This document shows positions 45,344 to 56,655 of a stretch of DNA of 64,000 nt, piece after piece. The stretch is from Lactifluus volemus (taxonomy: Eukaryota; Basidiomycota; Agaricomycetes; Russulales; Russulaceae): assembly GCA_022376515.1 (NCBI GenBank), contig WTXI01000002.1:620001-684000 (forward strand). The letters are read 5' to 3'. The notes under the pieces were generated by a model. The model was given only the letters and a program-made list of their open reading frames with translations. It was not told the DNA's origin and searched no databases. Position 1 is the stretch's first letter; each line of letters starts with the position of its first letter. Made by a program: the position numbers and the translations under genes.

Positions 45344-45508
45344 TTATTGACATCACAGGGATGTGATGATGGAGGGAAGTGAGTGATTGGCCCTTCGAGA
45401 GGTGTAGACACACTACGGGTTGGCTGAGAGAGGATGAGGAATCCACAGCCACCGGAAGTAGCTGATTACGGCAATTATTCCCAAGTGCTTGTAAACAATA
45501 CAGTGAAT

Positions 45509-45835
45509 CTAGTCGTCATCAACCGGTACTTCTTCCTCTAGGTATCTTACAAGTTTAACACGACTCTCCGTGCTCTCATTTCCTCTCAAAACATCAGACA
45601 TGAATTGAGCCCCTACGCGTATTTGAACCTGGTCCTCAATCTGTCAGTAAATCACGTCAGAGTAAAACCCAATACGCACAATCTCGAGCGCACCACGCAA
45701 CACACCACACAAAACGTTGCTAAACCACAGCCCACCTTCGATCGGAAGCACGACAAACTCCGCCAAGGGATTGTCGTCTATCTTGAGAGTAAAGTACGGT
45801 TGTGGCATTTGCGTCGTTGTTTCTGCCCCTGGTTG
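45509..45835 (-). pseudogene. BET3 3' fragment (exon 4 and part of exon 3)
   Basis: From the stop codon back through exon 4, the intron and the exon 3 end. It breaks off at ggttgtccgcg, where the P450 exon 12 sequence begins. Confidence 0.82.
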
Positions 45836-45837
45836 TC

Positions 45838-45895
45838 CGCGAAGCTCGTTCCCGTGCTCGATAATTCCCAGAGAAGGTATCCACTTACCGCCCTC
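45838..45895 (+). pseudogene. P450 last-exon fragment
   Basis: agctcgttcccgtgctcgat matches P450 exon 12 but lacks the EKAEALIL codons (internal deletion). Confidence 0.7.
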
Positions 45896-46943
45896 AGGCA
45901 CTTCGCAACGGTGTATGTTATGTGTACATGCTACACGATAATACCATCCATATGAGCTATCCTTGATCGTTGACTGTTGCCGCGGAGGAAATGACTGTCA
46001 ATGGGTGCAGAGGGGAAGAGGACTTGCCAGTACTAGTGTATCACTGGGACTGGAAATAAGGGCCCTCGACATTGGCATGGCACAAATGGGACATTATGAC
46101 AACGGCTGGACCATGAAATGGCATGAATTCACGTACCTATCAATGTCGGGCCGCTGGTTCGGTGCGGCGAAAGGGCCAACGGAGTAGATGTCCCCCAAGA
46201 GCCGCATAGTAGCAGCGGCAAGTGCCGGAATCCACGTGGTTCGACACCCCTACATCCGTGATACTCGTCTTCTGTTAGAGAATGTCCCGAGTCGTGGAAA
46301 GGGGTGGATGTGAGTATGCCGCTTCGAAATACTGCTATTGGCTGTGAGGAATGGCACCCCCGCTGTAATATCAGGCGTGTGAAAGTCAATACATCGATGG
46401 TGGTAGCCTAGCAAAAGCGACGGAAAGATGACAACAGAAGTGAGGTAATCAAACAAACGAAGAAGGGCATGTAACTATCATGACAACGTAATCGTACAAA
46501 GGGATGGCCGGGTTAGGATGCCGAACCGAAAGGAAAGGTACATGGGAAGTGTTAAGGTGGAACGTTACGCGAGGTGCAGTCTGAGACATGAGACAAGAGG
46601 AGAGAAAGACATGGTAGAATTTAGGACAATAAGGAAGAACAGAAGACACGTTCGTCATTAACGAAACCGAGACACATGATAGCATTAGAGTCGGGGCAAA
46701 GGACACAGCTTGGTGTCATACCAGCAGTCCAGGATCTTTGTCAGAGCATCGGACGACCAGGAACGAAGGAGAATGACCGAAAACGAAGAGGAATGACCAG
46801 GGATGAATAGGTGATGAAGGGAAATGACCGGGGACGAAGGGGGACGAAGGGTAACCGTATGAGGAGAGATAGTGGAACGACGAAAGGGAACGGGTGAAAG
46901 GAAGTAAATGAGAGTGGTTTCGAGGGCAACCGCCGCGTTGACC
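45896..46943. repeat. Tandem-unit spacer
   Basis: Duplicon spacer with short tandem variants of aatgaccgggg/gaacgaagg near 46745-46850, also seen at 57270-57370. No gene. Confidence 0.65.
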
Positions 46944-48253
46944 TTACGTCCCAGATTTGGTGCGATGGACAGTTACAGGGTGGCCGGAGTGTTCGCGCGC
47001 TGTGACGAATGACCCTATGCTTTCCTTCTTAGCTTTATTTGCGGTAACTTGAGGCTTATCAATGGAAAGGCTCTCTAGTGAGGGGAATACGTCGGGGGCA
47101 GAATTCCCCCCACTGGCAACGGATCTTTGTAACGCGGCTGCGATGAACGGCTCCATCTCGTCGGACATTCTCAATCTCCGCACAGAGGGGAATGTCCGAA
47201 AAAGATCAAGCCATAGGGTGGGATCAATGTCGTCTGGCCGAATTCCAATCCCTGATGGAACGTTTTTGTCCCACAGATAGCGGTCCTGGATGTCGAGCTC
47301 CTCCACGCCAGAGCTGAGGTGTATAATCTGGCTGAATATCTGCGCTGCGGAAAAGACTTGCCAATCTAATCCTTTGCATCCGATACTCCACGATAAATTA
47401 GACATGATAAAAGACGAATGAGGGGAAGGAGGTGGGTAAAATAAAATTCTGACGTCGCCAGTCGGATCGAACGCTAAGTATGCGCTATGTGACTCTAGGT
47501 GTCTAAGAAACCGAATGGTTTGCGGAATGTCAATTACAGGCTGGTTGAAGAAGCTTATCTCGAAAACTTCGAGTCGAGGGGCGTCAATTCGGCCAGCGAG
47601 GACTTCCAGGTACTCGCTAACACCGTGGAAGTGAAACCGAGTGAGAGCGGGGAGGACAGAACGGATCGGCAGAGGCAGAGGTCGGTTTCTTCGTTTGTGA
47701 TCTGTCGGTGATTTGAATCTAATGTCAAGGGTTTCGAGCCTTGTCAATGTGGATAGACATGTAGCCATTGCCTCGGGTGGGATGTACCCAATATTCGATA
47801 TGAATTCAAGATGAAGAGTCGTGAGGTCAGTTGCAGACAAGAGCAGTCTTGGAAGAGACGGATATGAGACCCCCGAGAAACGTAGATTTTTCAAACGTGG
47901 GGCGGATCCGTTCAAGAATGTACCAGGAAGGTGCAACCCTCTACCACTTGACGTCCTGAAAGAAAGGTATGTCATTGCTGGAAATGGCTCCTGCATGACT
48001 GCTAGAACTTGATCCCATAGAGAATCGGGTGGAGAAGTGATATCGACCTCGGATACGCGATTGGGATGCTCCAGTGCGGCAATCAGGTTGTCCAAGTTCT
48101 CCTTGGGTTTGAGATTCCGTGACGTCGGGTGAAAGTAGATGTTGAGAGGAAATGCTGGCCACACAGTCAGCAGTTTCCTCGCAGGCGCTTTGGCTGTGCA
48201 TAAAATTTGCAGATCGAAAATGCGTGGGTATTCAAAAACGACGAGTCTCCATC
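46944..48253 (-). pseudogene. F-box gene copy F7, 3' portion (split by element 3)
   Basis: Frame open from 48253 to the stop at 46944, homologous to F-box residues from about 87 onward (F/YPRIFDLQILCTAKAPARKLL... to the C-terminus). The match to other copies stops exactly at tctccatc where the transposon begins. The 5' half is at 55757-56058. Exon 1 (88 nt), the 171-nt 5' part and these 1310 nt sum to a multiple of three (522 codons plus stop), so the gene was open when it was hit. Confidence 0.88.
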
Positions 48254-48741
48254 CCCAGGAAGAAATGGAATGAAGTAATTCGTAGTAAATTGAATTATTT
48301 TGAACGATTCAATTTAATTAAATGGTCTGAACATATGCCGATTTAAATCAATTGAAAATTGAAGACATTTGAAGTTTTCGGAATTTAATTGAATACCAGA
48401 TCAGATCGGAACGAATTCCCTTGATCAGGATTGAATCATATCGCATTGATTTCGTTACGCGAGCTTGAATCAAATTGAATTGAATCGAATTAATCTCGTT
48501 ACGCGAGTTTGAATTGAATTGAATTTAATCGATTATCTATTTACAATACAATAATAATCGATTAAGATCTATTGTGTTCGATTTTTTTACCCCCTTGATC
48601 GAATCCAATTGAATCCAATCGATTTCGATCTAAAGCAGTTTCTTCGCAATGCCGTGACTTGAAAATGTAAACGCGAGAGAGCTGTGAGTGTCCCGTCAGA
48701 CTCAGATGGTGGAGGAAGAGCGTGTTGTACATACCTTCGGG

Positions 48742-50727
48742 TTATTTCTTATTCGATTTGGCCTTCTTCGCCTCTTGTTCTGTTTGTTTATAGCGCTGTC
48801 ATACATATACACATTAGTATCGCGTGTGCAAGAGGGGCGATAAGGATAGTATCACTCACTTCAACGGTTTGCGTGTCGAGATCGTTCCATACGATAGCGA
48901 ATTCTTCCCTTGTGGTATGGGGGTGTTCCTTCATGTAATCGATCGCAAATAAATTGCTGTGTGTGACCGTAAACATAATATGAGTCTGATGGTCCAGTGA
49001 TAGGCAAACTTACCGCGCAGATAACGAATTGTTCGGGCGCATTCGGATTGCCTTCTTTTGGCCATTGTCGGTCTGTGGTATTGCTGCCACTCCTGTGCCA
49101 TTTGACGTCTCTGATATTGTCGCTGACCCGGCGTTGTCGGTTCTGCACGATGGGATGGAGGCGTCTGGGGATGGTGCGTATTATGTGAGTGCAAGTCTCC
49201 ATATAGTTAGAAACGGTGCACCTTCTGTCCCTGTAACTGTAGCCGCCGCAGGGTCGTTAGTATGAACATCTGTCTGCGAGAGCGTTGGAGCCACAACGGG
49301 AGTCCCGTTCACTGAATCGCGCCGAGTGATGGACGAGCTGGAAGGGCCGCGTGAATTAGGCAGTTTGGGAAATATATGACACATACAGCGGATGGCGGAT
49401 GGTAATGCACTTCCAATACCATGTTAGCGCCGCAACAGTGCACAAGGAGAAAGAACTTACGAGTGGGCGAGGCCTAGGAACCTCGACTGCGGGGGCAGGG
49501 AGCGGTGAAGTAGGTGGAGGTGGTAAAGGTGGGGCTACATAGGTATGAGGTGCACGTTTCTGAATCGGGAGGGGGTGGGGAAGCGCACTAGGAGGACGAG
49601 GTATTGGACTCTCGGGGGAACTTGTATCATCTCGAACGCATTGGTCATGAAATGTACATTGTGAATCAATCGATGAATGACTTACCTCTCGATCTCTTGT
49701 TTGCCTCCGGAATTGGCGAAGCGTCTGCTGGTCGCTTCGGTGGTCGGCCGTGCGAGACTTCTTCGCGTTTCATGGGATTCTTGACTGAGTGTGTCTTGTA
49801 CCAATGAGAGTACCCGGATGTGCCAATCGCTCTAGATTTGTAACTGTCGTGGCACAGCCGGAGAACGGGGAATTTTGATTCCATATCCTGATAAAACTGT
49901 AATTGTGATTTCATGGACACACGCGTCCATGTGGATCCCGGGTTCCCCTCAGATTCTTCATAGAGAAGGCACCAGAGTAGGCGGGAATGATCGCGAATTC
50001 TACGCGCCACATATCCGTCCACCATGGTTCCTGATTCATCCTCGATGAACCACATCGCAACGTTTTCACCTTCACTGGAACGTCCTTTTCCACGTGGTCC
50101 TGGTTGGTGGCTGGTGCTTCCTTCGCGCAGGTTTTTCTCCTTGAGGTATTCGTCTTGATACCAATACGTTATATTCGGGTAGTCCTTCCTTTCCATCGAC
50201 GGTCGTAGGGCCCTTAGTGGCGCCTCTGGAGGTGCACTGCCCTGAGGTTGCGCATTCTGGTTGGAACGCACGAACCCTCCTTCACGCAAAGCCTCCACGA
50301 GGTCTTCATATAATTTTCTGGTGTATATAGCGGTGTGAGTTTGTATGCGCATATGAGAGAGCACTTACTCTGCTTTCTCTGCGCGTGAATTGCTATCTTC
50401 AAGCCTCGTACACATATGGATGTATGTGGGGTTTCTTGATGTCATAAGTTCGTCATGAGTAGCGCACGCAAGTACGTCCGAGTCGTCATCTGCTCTTTGC
50501 ATGAATGGAGAACCCTATATGCATATAATAGTGATTGTCATTGTATGCGCGTTATACATCGCACTTACCAAGGAAAATGAGTCTTGCGTATCATCTAGAC
50601 GTGATGTGTGCATAGATGAATCACTACACAGTGGGGGAGTAGAAAGCGATGAGCCCAAAGAACGCTCAGTGAGAGGGTGGCTGTGGCCAAGAGAATTAAT
50701 TCGAGGGGTTCCGTAGAGGTCGACCAT
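48742..50727 (-). CDS. Element 3 accessory protein with HMG-box-like C-terminus
   Basis: Multi-exon. Clear exons are 50727-50569, 50514-50369 and 50317-49686, then a Pro-rich exon after an acceptor at ttcgag, and three or more 3' exons ending at TAA 48742-48744. The middle contains RKLYEDLVEALREGG-type text and YPNITYWYQDEYLKEKN, a conserved-looking domain I cannot name. The C-terminus (ECARTIRYLR | SNLFAIDYMKEHPHTTREEF | NDLDTQTVE | RYKQTEQEAKKAKSNKK) has the helix pattern, Trp and basic tail of an HMG box. A DNA-binding role in transposition is inferred. The start ATG 50727 is uncertain because the upstream frame has no earlier ATG. Confidence 0.6.
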
Positions 50728-50986
50728 GGGAGGGGTAAGAAGTAGTGGGGATGCAAAGACGTGGGGTGTGCGTTTTTTCACTCGAGATGGATTCCAATCA
50801 CTAATTTGGAACGATGCGTGCGTGGGGTGGCTTATCTAGGCGATCGATTTAATTTAATTTCATTTCTAATTACATTGCACGTAATTACATCGACGCATTG
50901 ATAAAGTACGTAGTGGAAAGAAAGACACAAGGCGCAGCAAGCAATTTAGTGGGGAAGACGTGACGACGTATACTACTTTTCATATC

Positions 50987-51921
50987 CTATGTCCTGGTAC
51001 AAAGTATCTGAAGTCCGCTGGTGTCAGTATGTGCGGATCGTAGATTAGCAATAATCAAACCTATATCAGGATCCGATGAAGGGAACATCAGATCCATTTT
51101 TTTGGCGACCCTGTCCATTGCCTCCCTCGCACCCTCTTCTCGAGCCTCTTGCACTATTTGTTCAATGCTTTGTCCCTGTATAATAATCTTGGACAGGTCG
51201 ATTGTGGCCGGGAGAGGTGTGCGATCGCTTGATTTGAGGGTGGGGGGGGTTGTGCTGTGTCGGGACAATGTCTTGTGCACAGCGTAGGATGTACCATGCT
51301 CGGGAAATGACAGGCGCACTGAGTGGGGAGTGTGGCATTCGGAAAATGACCGACGCACAGCGTAGGATGTACGATGCCAGGGAAATGGCCCGCGCACTGA
51401 GTGGGAAGTGTGGCATGGTTGGCGCACAGCAGAGGATGTACAAGGCCAGGGAAATGGCCCGCGCACTGAGTGGGAAGTGTGGGATGGTTGGCGCACGGAG
51501 TGGGAGATCCAATGCTCGGGAAATGGCCCGCGCACTGAGTGGGAAGTGTGCTCCGGGCTGGCAAGTGTCGGTGAGACCTGGAAAGGTCAGTTTGTATTGC
51601 CTTCTCTTTGTGTAGTGAAATGGGCTCTGTGTGCGCATGTGGGAGGCTCAGTGGAAATGGAGTCGGGCGTCGAACGGGACTCTCTGGGTTGGGCGGTGAC
51701 TGTGGTTGCGTCTCTGAGATATCTATAATTTCCGAGGCTGCTTTTCGCTTCTTACTGCCATCAATAAAATTTGACAAGGCTGTGCATGCGTCGAATATAT
51801 GTACACTCCTTTCTTGGTCAATGCGAACCTTTTTAGAAGGAGGATTGGTGGCCGGCATCAGTGCGAGTGAAATGAGTGAATATATGCGCGTGTATATGTG
51901 TTTTGATGTGAATATATGCAC
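50987..51921 (-). CDS. Element 3 minisatellite protein
   Basis: Likely start ATG 51858 (MPATNPPSKKVRIDQERSVH). An N-terminal charged segment (GSKKRKAASEIIDISETQ) leads into four to five copies of a 23-residue repeat (consensus TLPTQCAGHFPxxxHPxLCxxHa). Frame 1 stops at 51154. A second frame, also open across the repeats, runs on to IDLSKIIIQGQSIEQIVQEA... at 50987, a coiled-coil-like C-terminus. A splice or an indel must link the two frames. It is unlike any family I know; probably a self-association or DNA-binding accessory of the transposon. Confidence 0.45.
51270..51560. repeat. 69-bp coding minisatellite
   Basis: Four to five copies of a unit beginning gggaaatggcccgcgcactg with partial units at each end. 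The period is a multiple of three and all minus-strand frames used stay open. Confidence 0.8.
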
Positions 51922-52045
51922 TTCCGCGTGATTTCAGAGGTGTTCTACGCAGAATTCCACCAAGTCACACGTGCACGCGATGTGTGCATCTGTGGATTTC
52001 GTACTAAGTCGCGATACATGTAGTACACTATGCACAATGTAGCTA

Positions 52046-55000
52046 CTATTCTTCGATAGCCTCCTCACTGCCCTCTCCCATAACCAATACATCCAAACCC
52101 GGTTTCTCGACCACAAAAAACTGCCTGCAACAATCCCCTTCACTGGGCGTCATAGGTATCATAGCCACCACGGATGTAATTGCATGGACCTCGACAACGC
52201 GAAGATCAGATGCCCCTTGATACGTGCACGCGTACAAAGCACCGTGCGATATACTGAGCATATTTTTGTCTGGCTCGGACCATACAGACACGAGGGCATA
52301 TGTACGCTCGGGTCCCGGCAAGTGTCCGCTTTGAAAGTAGAACTGTACCTCTGCAAACCGAGATAGTTCACCAGATAAGATCTAAATGCGATTATCAGTG
52401 AGATCTGTACTATCTTGAATGAGATGCACGTCACCTTGACATTTCGAGAACGTCGTACTGTTTGATTCTCTCGTGGTACCCTTTCTCGGTCTTTCCACAA
52501 GGATCGAGAGATCTGCTTGTTTGGTAGGCGAAGTCTTGCCCATCGCCTATACCTTGGCACCCAGTTACTGGCGAGAGAACCTGTCTGCGAGATCATGAAA
52601 TCGCGAAGTGCATCGGCCTCTGCACCACTGAGTACAACCGGTTTCTTGTCTTTCCCCCGAGAAGAATGTATCCGTCATCTGTTTCGTCTAATCTGATTGC
52701 ACCATCGGGCAATTTTCCTGTAGTGCCGTCCAACCCGGGATAACTTGCCTTAAGAGCGTTCACTTGACTGCGTCTGAGTCCACGGTTCGAAATGTTGGCA
52801 AAAGGATCGGAAGGTTGCTTGACTTCCTCACCAAGACTCCCGATCGTGCGCTCAAGTGTCCACTGTTGGATATACACTCCAGGTCCAATGCGCGCAGTCT
52901 CTTGTGCGAGATGAGCCATTGCATGGACACTCTGGCGGACAAAATGTAGCCTTGATGGTAGTCTACAGTAGTACATTATCTCGAATTCCTCGACAAATTC
53001 GAGAAGGAGCATATGCGCGATAATGAGTTGTTCTTTCTTGATGCGCCGCTGGTGGAGGATCCGCACACCCTGTACGAGCTTACAGAAGTGTTCCCAGAAC
53101 GCCCGAGGCACCACGTCAACGAGAAGCCCTGGCCCCAGTCCAAAGACGTACGTCAAGAATTCCCAGGCCTTGTACCCGCTCGAGATCTTCTCAGCAGGAT
53201 TGCGGGGGGGGCGATCAAACGAATCGGGAAGAAATTCCCTACACAACGCCACTTCATTTCCATGTTTCCGCCAGACATCGCCGGTGAGGCACATCCATGG
53301 CCACTCTGATCGTGAATCGTCCTTATCACAATCAATAGTGCCGCGCCAAAGACCAAGCAATAGATCGGGAAGATTGAGAGATATCAGATGCATTATGTCG
53401 ATCGCGAAGCATCGGGGGGGAGCCAGTGAACGACGAGGGGAGAGCCCACTGAAGATGCTGGGCTTGCATATGCCCGTCTCTCTGCGCTCCTGTTTGTAGT
53501 GTGTGTCGTTCCGACTTAGCAGTAATCTATGCAGGCCCTGATCGTACAAAGCAGGGGACTGTTCCTCCAGCTTATACACATCGATGTCGTCGTGATCACA
53601 GCCAGAGACATCGTAGTCCAGCGGCTTTAGCATTGCTGGATAGTAATGTGGCCCGTTTTCCTTGTGCCTTCCCCTGAGACCGCAGTAAAGACGGCACCCA
53701 AGTGCGCCATGATGCCCGACTTGTCCATTTAGTTGTGAAAGACCGGGACCATCCGCCATGCCCAGATAGAAGTACGGAAATGATGTGAATACCCGATCTA
53801 ATTCAGCGTCCCATATTCGGAGGCCATCGCGCTGAAGGGCAGCCAGGTGGTGCAACCCAGGAAACAAGAATGAGTCGAGATTCTTGGGCTTATTGGGACC
53901 GGGGATAAACCCCCCCGGAAGCACGTATCTCTTCTTGTATCGCAGCTCAGGAGGGAGATCCAGCAAGACCCAGATGTAGATCCAACAATCGGATTGCTTG
54001 TGCTGGTACAGCTGTGCACCGTCGACCGACATCATGAGCACTGTGTCGTCTGGCTTGATGTCCCCATTGAGGACAGCATTGCAGAATTCGCGTGCACAAT
54101 AAACATCGTTGTATTCATCGATAGAAATTTCCGGAGACAGGGGATCGATAAGATCTTTCATCACTCGTCGACGATGGCCCATGTTACGTGCGCCCTCTAC
54201 GCTGCGCCACTGCGCCTGGATCTGTGGGCCGATGGGTATCGTAAGGAATTGTTTTCGTGGACGCGAAGTCTGACTTTCAGAACGTGCTTCTCCACACATG
54301 GGGCAGGCGGTGTTGTCGCGGAATGGGCCAGTGAATGCGACACACGACCTGGGACACATATCGGTCATCATCGGCTCAATGCATGTTAAGTCCTGAATGC
54401 GTTTCTTGATCTGCCACTGCGAAAGCAGTGCTACGCCCGGAGAGTGCTCCTTGATCGCATCAATCGTATCTGAGTAAATGGCCTCGGAACCACTCGTCAC
54501 GGCCAAGAACAACCTAAGACACAGCCGCAAGTCCTTGTCCGACAGATCTAATAAGAAAGTATCTGGATTACGAAGTCGCTGGCGAACACCCTCTGAGAGC
54601 GGATCTCGATCCAATGTTGCTGCACGTAGCTCATCGATGAACTTCCTGGCATCTCGAAGCGCAGCGACAGTGGGCACGATTGAATCGGGCTCAAGTTGCC
54701 CAGGTACATCATCGGGTATAGCATCTGGGCCAAGAGGAAGATCGCCCTCCAAAGCAGCAGATCGAGGCACCGGGTGCGCATCGCCAGTTTGGATAGTAGG
54801 ATGAAATGGCGTCTCCTCATCAAAGCATTGATCGTGATCCTGTGCGCAATCAAATCCGACTTCAGATGGAGTAGCAGGCCTTTGCGACGTGCTTCCTAAC
54901 TCCTACGCAAGTGTACAATCAGTACGATCATATCACATTTATTTCGATCTAATAATACCATATCTCCAACACGTGCACCCCCTGGTACGGACTGATCGCC

Positions 55001-55344
55001 TAGTGGATCTATACTTGAGGTTGCTTGTGTAGAATCCTGCAAACCTTCACCATCTTCCGATCGCCTCGGCTTCTTTTGTATAGGAGGCGCTTCAAATATA
55101 TTTTTAACCAGAGTCCACGGTGACAAAAACAGTGCACACCATCCACTAGACGTTCCACAGATGGCAGTCGCGTTCGTCGTCCGGATAAAGCAGAAAATCG
55201 AGCGCTATGTTGAGCGCGATAATCGTTCGCTCGGAATTCTCGGTGATTGTAGAAGGTTGTTCGAGATACAACCGTTTCTACCACACAAAATCTCGAGCAA
55301 GAGCAATACCATTGAGGACCGTTTGATGTGCTTGAAGTCGACAT
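52046..55344 (-). CDS. Tnp2/Plavaka-type transposase, one-base frameshift
   Basis: Exons 55344-55140, 55089-54959, 54902-52435 and 52381-52046, all GT-AG, total 3140 nt, one short of a full frame. The N-terminus has a Cys cluster (WYCSCSRFC...VSRTTFYNH). The core has CPMCGEARSE, MMSVDGAQLYQHKQSDCWIY, FLFPGLHHLAALQRDGL, GQVGHHGALGCRLYCGLRGR and the DIMHLISLNLPDLLLGLWRG block typical of Tnp2 transposases. The C-terminus is FFVVEKPGLDVLVMGEGSEE. The missing base lies in the run of five Gs at about 52655 (LLGGK...KPVVLSGAEADAL). By family knowledge it would bind the element's ends and cut and join DNA. The frameshift is a true lesion or a homopolymer sequencing error. Confidence 0.85.
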
Positions 55345-55756
55345 TCCAATGAATAAATGCGATTAGATTATATTACTATTGTAATCGAGTTGTGCCCGCA
55401 TATGGGTGACTTTCCATGTGATTATACACACTGCCCATGTGACCGGACAGTGCGTGGGTCAGTAAGTTTTCGATGCAGTACTCAGTAAACTGGATAAACA
55501 GTGCGCGATTCGTTTTATTCGTTTCTAATCAGTTGCTTTCGATCGAATAATAAATCTCATGACTCATACGACGCGATCATTTCTATTCAATCGAATTCGG
55601 CTAGTGATCGAGCGCTATTCAAATTTTATCAGCCGAGATCAATTACATTGAATTAATATTTTCGTTATCATTTTATATCAATTCACATCAATTGTATTCA
55701 TTTCATTCAATTTTATTCGATCAGATTATATTTAATTCGTTCCACTTCTCACTGGG

Positions 55757-56058
55757 CTCCATCTTTGGCATACGTGCACTAACTTGTGCCAATTCCTGTA
55801 CCATGACTGTGGACGGCCGCCATCGATGGTGAAGATTCGACAGAATTGAAATATTTCTACGAGGACATCATCGCATAGTGATCTGATTGTCACTCGTTGC
55901 GATGCCAGCCCTGTGTCATACAAGTCAGCGATCGCTGATCCACCGTGATCATGAGGCCAATACTACTTACCTGGTCCCTGTTGAATAATCAATTCCTCCA
56001 GGAGATGTGCGATGTCATTCTCAATCTTTGAGCCAATGGAAAGGCTGTTTGTTGACAT
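55757..56058 (-). pseudogene. F-box gene copy F7, 5' portion
   Basis: Exon 1 is 56058-55971 (MSTNSLSIGSKIENDIAHLL) and exon 2 is 55934-55757 (AIADLYDTGLASQRVTIRSL, then CDDVLVEIFQFCRI, KLVHVCQRW). It breaks at the transposon's right end. The F-box has C where other copies have P (SLCDD against SLPDD), a substitution at an important position. Confidence 0.88.
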
Positions 56059-56224
56059 CACAGGGGTCCCAGGGAATGACTGGGAGGCAATGCTATTGCT
56101 CGATTGGAAGGGTGGAGGAGATGTAGATAGATAAATATCGATGAATACTGTAGTTCCGAAAACCACAGCCACCGGATGCACCTGATTACGGCAATATTTC
56201 CAGGTTGTAAACAAAATAGTAACC

Positions 56225-56416
56225 GTGTCCCCCTCTCTGATCAGACCCCCCTTTCTGATCTCTCCAATTTTCTCGCTCAATCACCACAAATTTAGCCTAC
56301 CATATCCAATAGTACCTTGTATGACCGCATTCCGTCCATCTTTTTTGGTAGAAATCGTAGTGCGTGTGACCATAGCGTGACTGATCAGAAAGGGGGTCTG
56401 ATCAGAGGGGGTACAC
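56225..56416. repeat. 192-bp MITE in the F7 upstream region
   Basis: GTGTCCCCCTCTCTGATCAG at the left is the inverted near-copy of CTGATCAGAGGGGGTACAC at the right, with a second inverted block (CCCCCCTTTCTGATC / GATCAGAAAGGGGG). It sits between aaaatAGTA and cAGTAcaatctag, so AGTA may be the target duplication. Other units lack it. Confidence 0.75.
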
Positions 56417-56427
56417 GTCAGTACAAT

Positions 56428-56452
56428 CTAGTCGTCACCAACCGGTACTTTG
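56428..56452 (-). pseudogene. BET3 stop-codon scrap
   Basis: ctagtcgtcaccaaccggtact is the last seven codons of BET3. An AT-rich stretch without features (56453-56655) replaces the rest before the duplicon spacer resumes. Confidence 0.7.
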
Positions 56453-56655
56453 TCGCAAAATTGGGAAGGGGTTTATAATGAGTCAATATTATAATTGCCA
56501 ATCTAAGCGAATTATAATACAATTATAAGTCTAGCCGAAAACTATAATCAAGATCTTGCAACTGGATCAGGTTATTAATGTTATCAAGGCCATTTGTAAT
56601 GAATTTCACATTGATTATTACCTTACTTGCTTGCAAGGTCTATGCACCCATAATC

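Larger units (their letters stand above)
48254..55756. mobile_element. 7.5-kb Plavaka/Tnp2-like DNA transposon (element 3)
   Basis: The left end CCCAGGAAGAAATGGAATGA is an imperfect inverted copy of the right end (TTCGTTCCACTTCTCACTGGG); 17 of 21 positions agree. CTCCATC occurs immediately outside both ends (48247-48253 and 55757-55763), a 7-bp target duplication. Removing the element and one duplicate restores the F-box gene. About 400 bp inside each end is AT-rich with gaattgaatt repeats. Three genes lie inside, all on the minus strand: an HMG-box-like protein, a minisatellite protein and the transposase. Confidence 0.92.

Noticed and set aside
48270..48650. Simple-sequence or centromere-like AT repeat
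   Set aside because: The gaattgaatt-rich DNA occurs at both ends of element 3 in mirrored positions and is best explained as transposon subterminal sequence.
51270..51560. CRISPR-like regularly spaced repeats
   Set aside because: The 69-bp units are directly contiguous, without unique spacers, and encode a repeating protein. The genome is eukaryotic.
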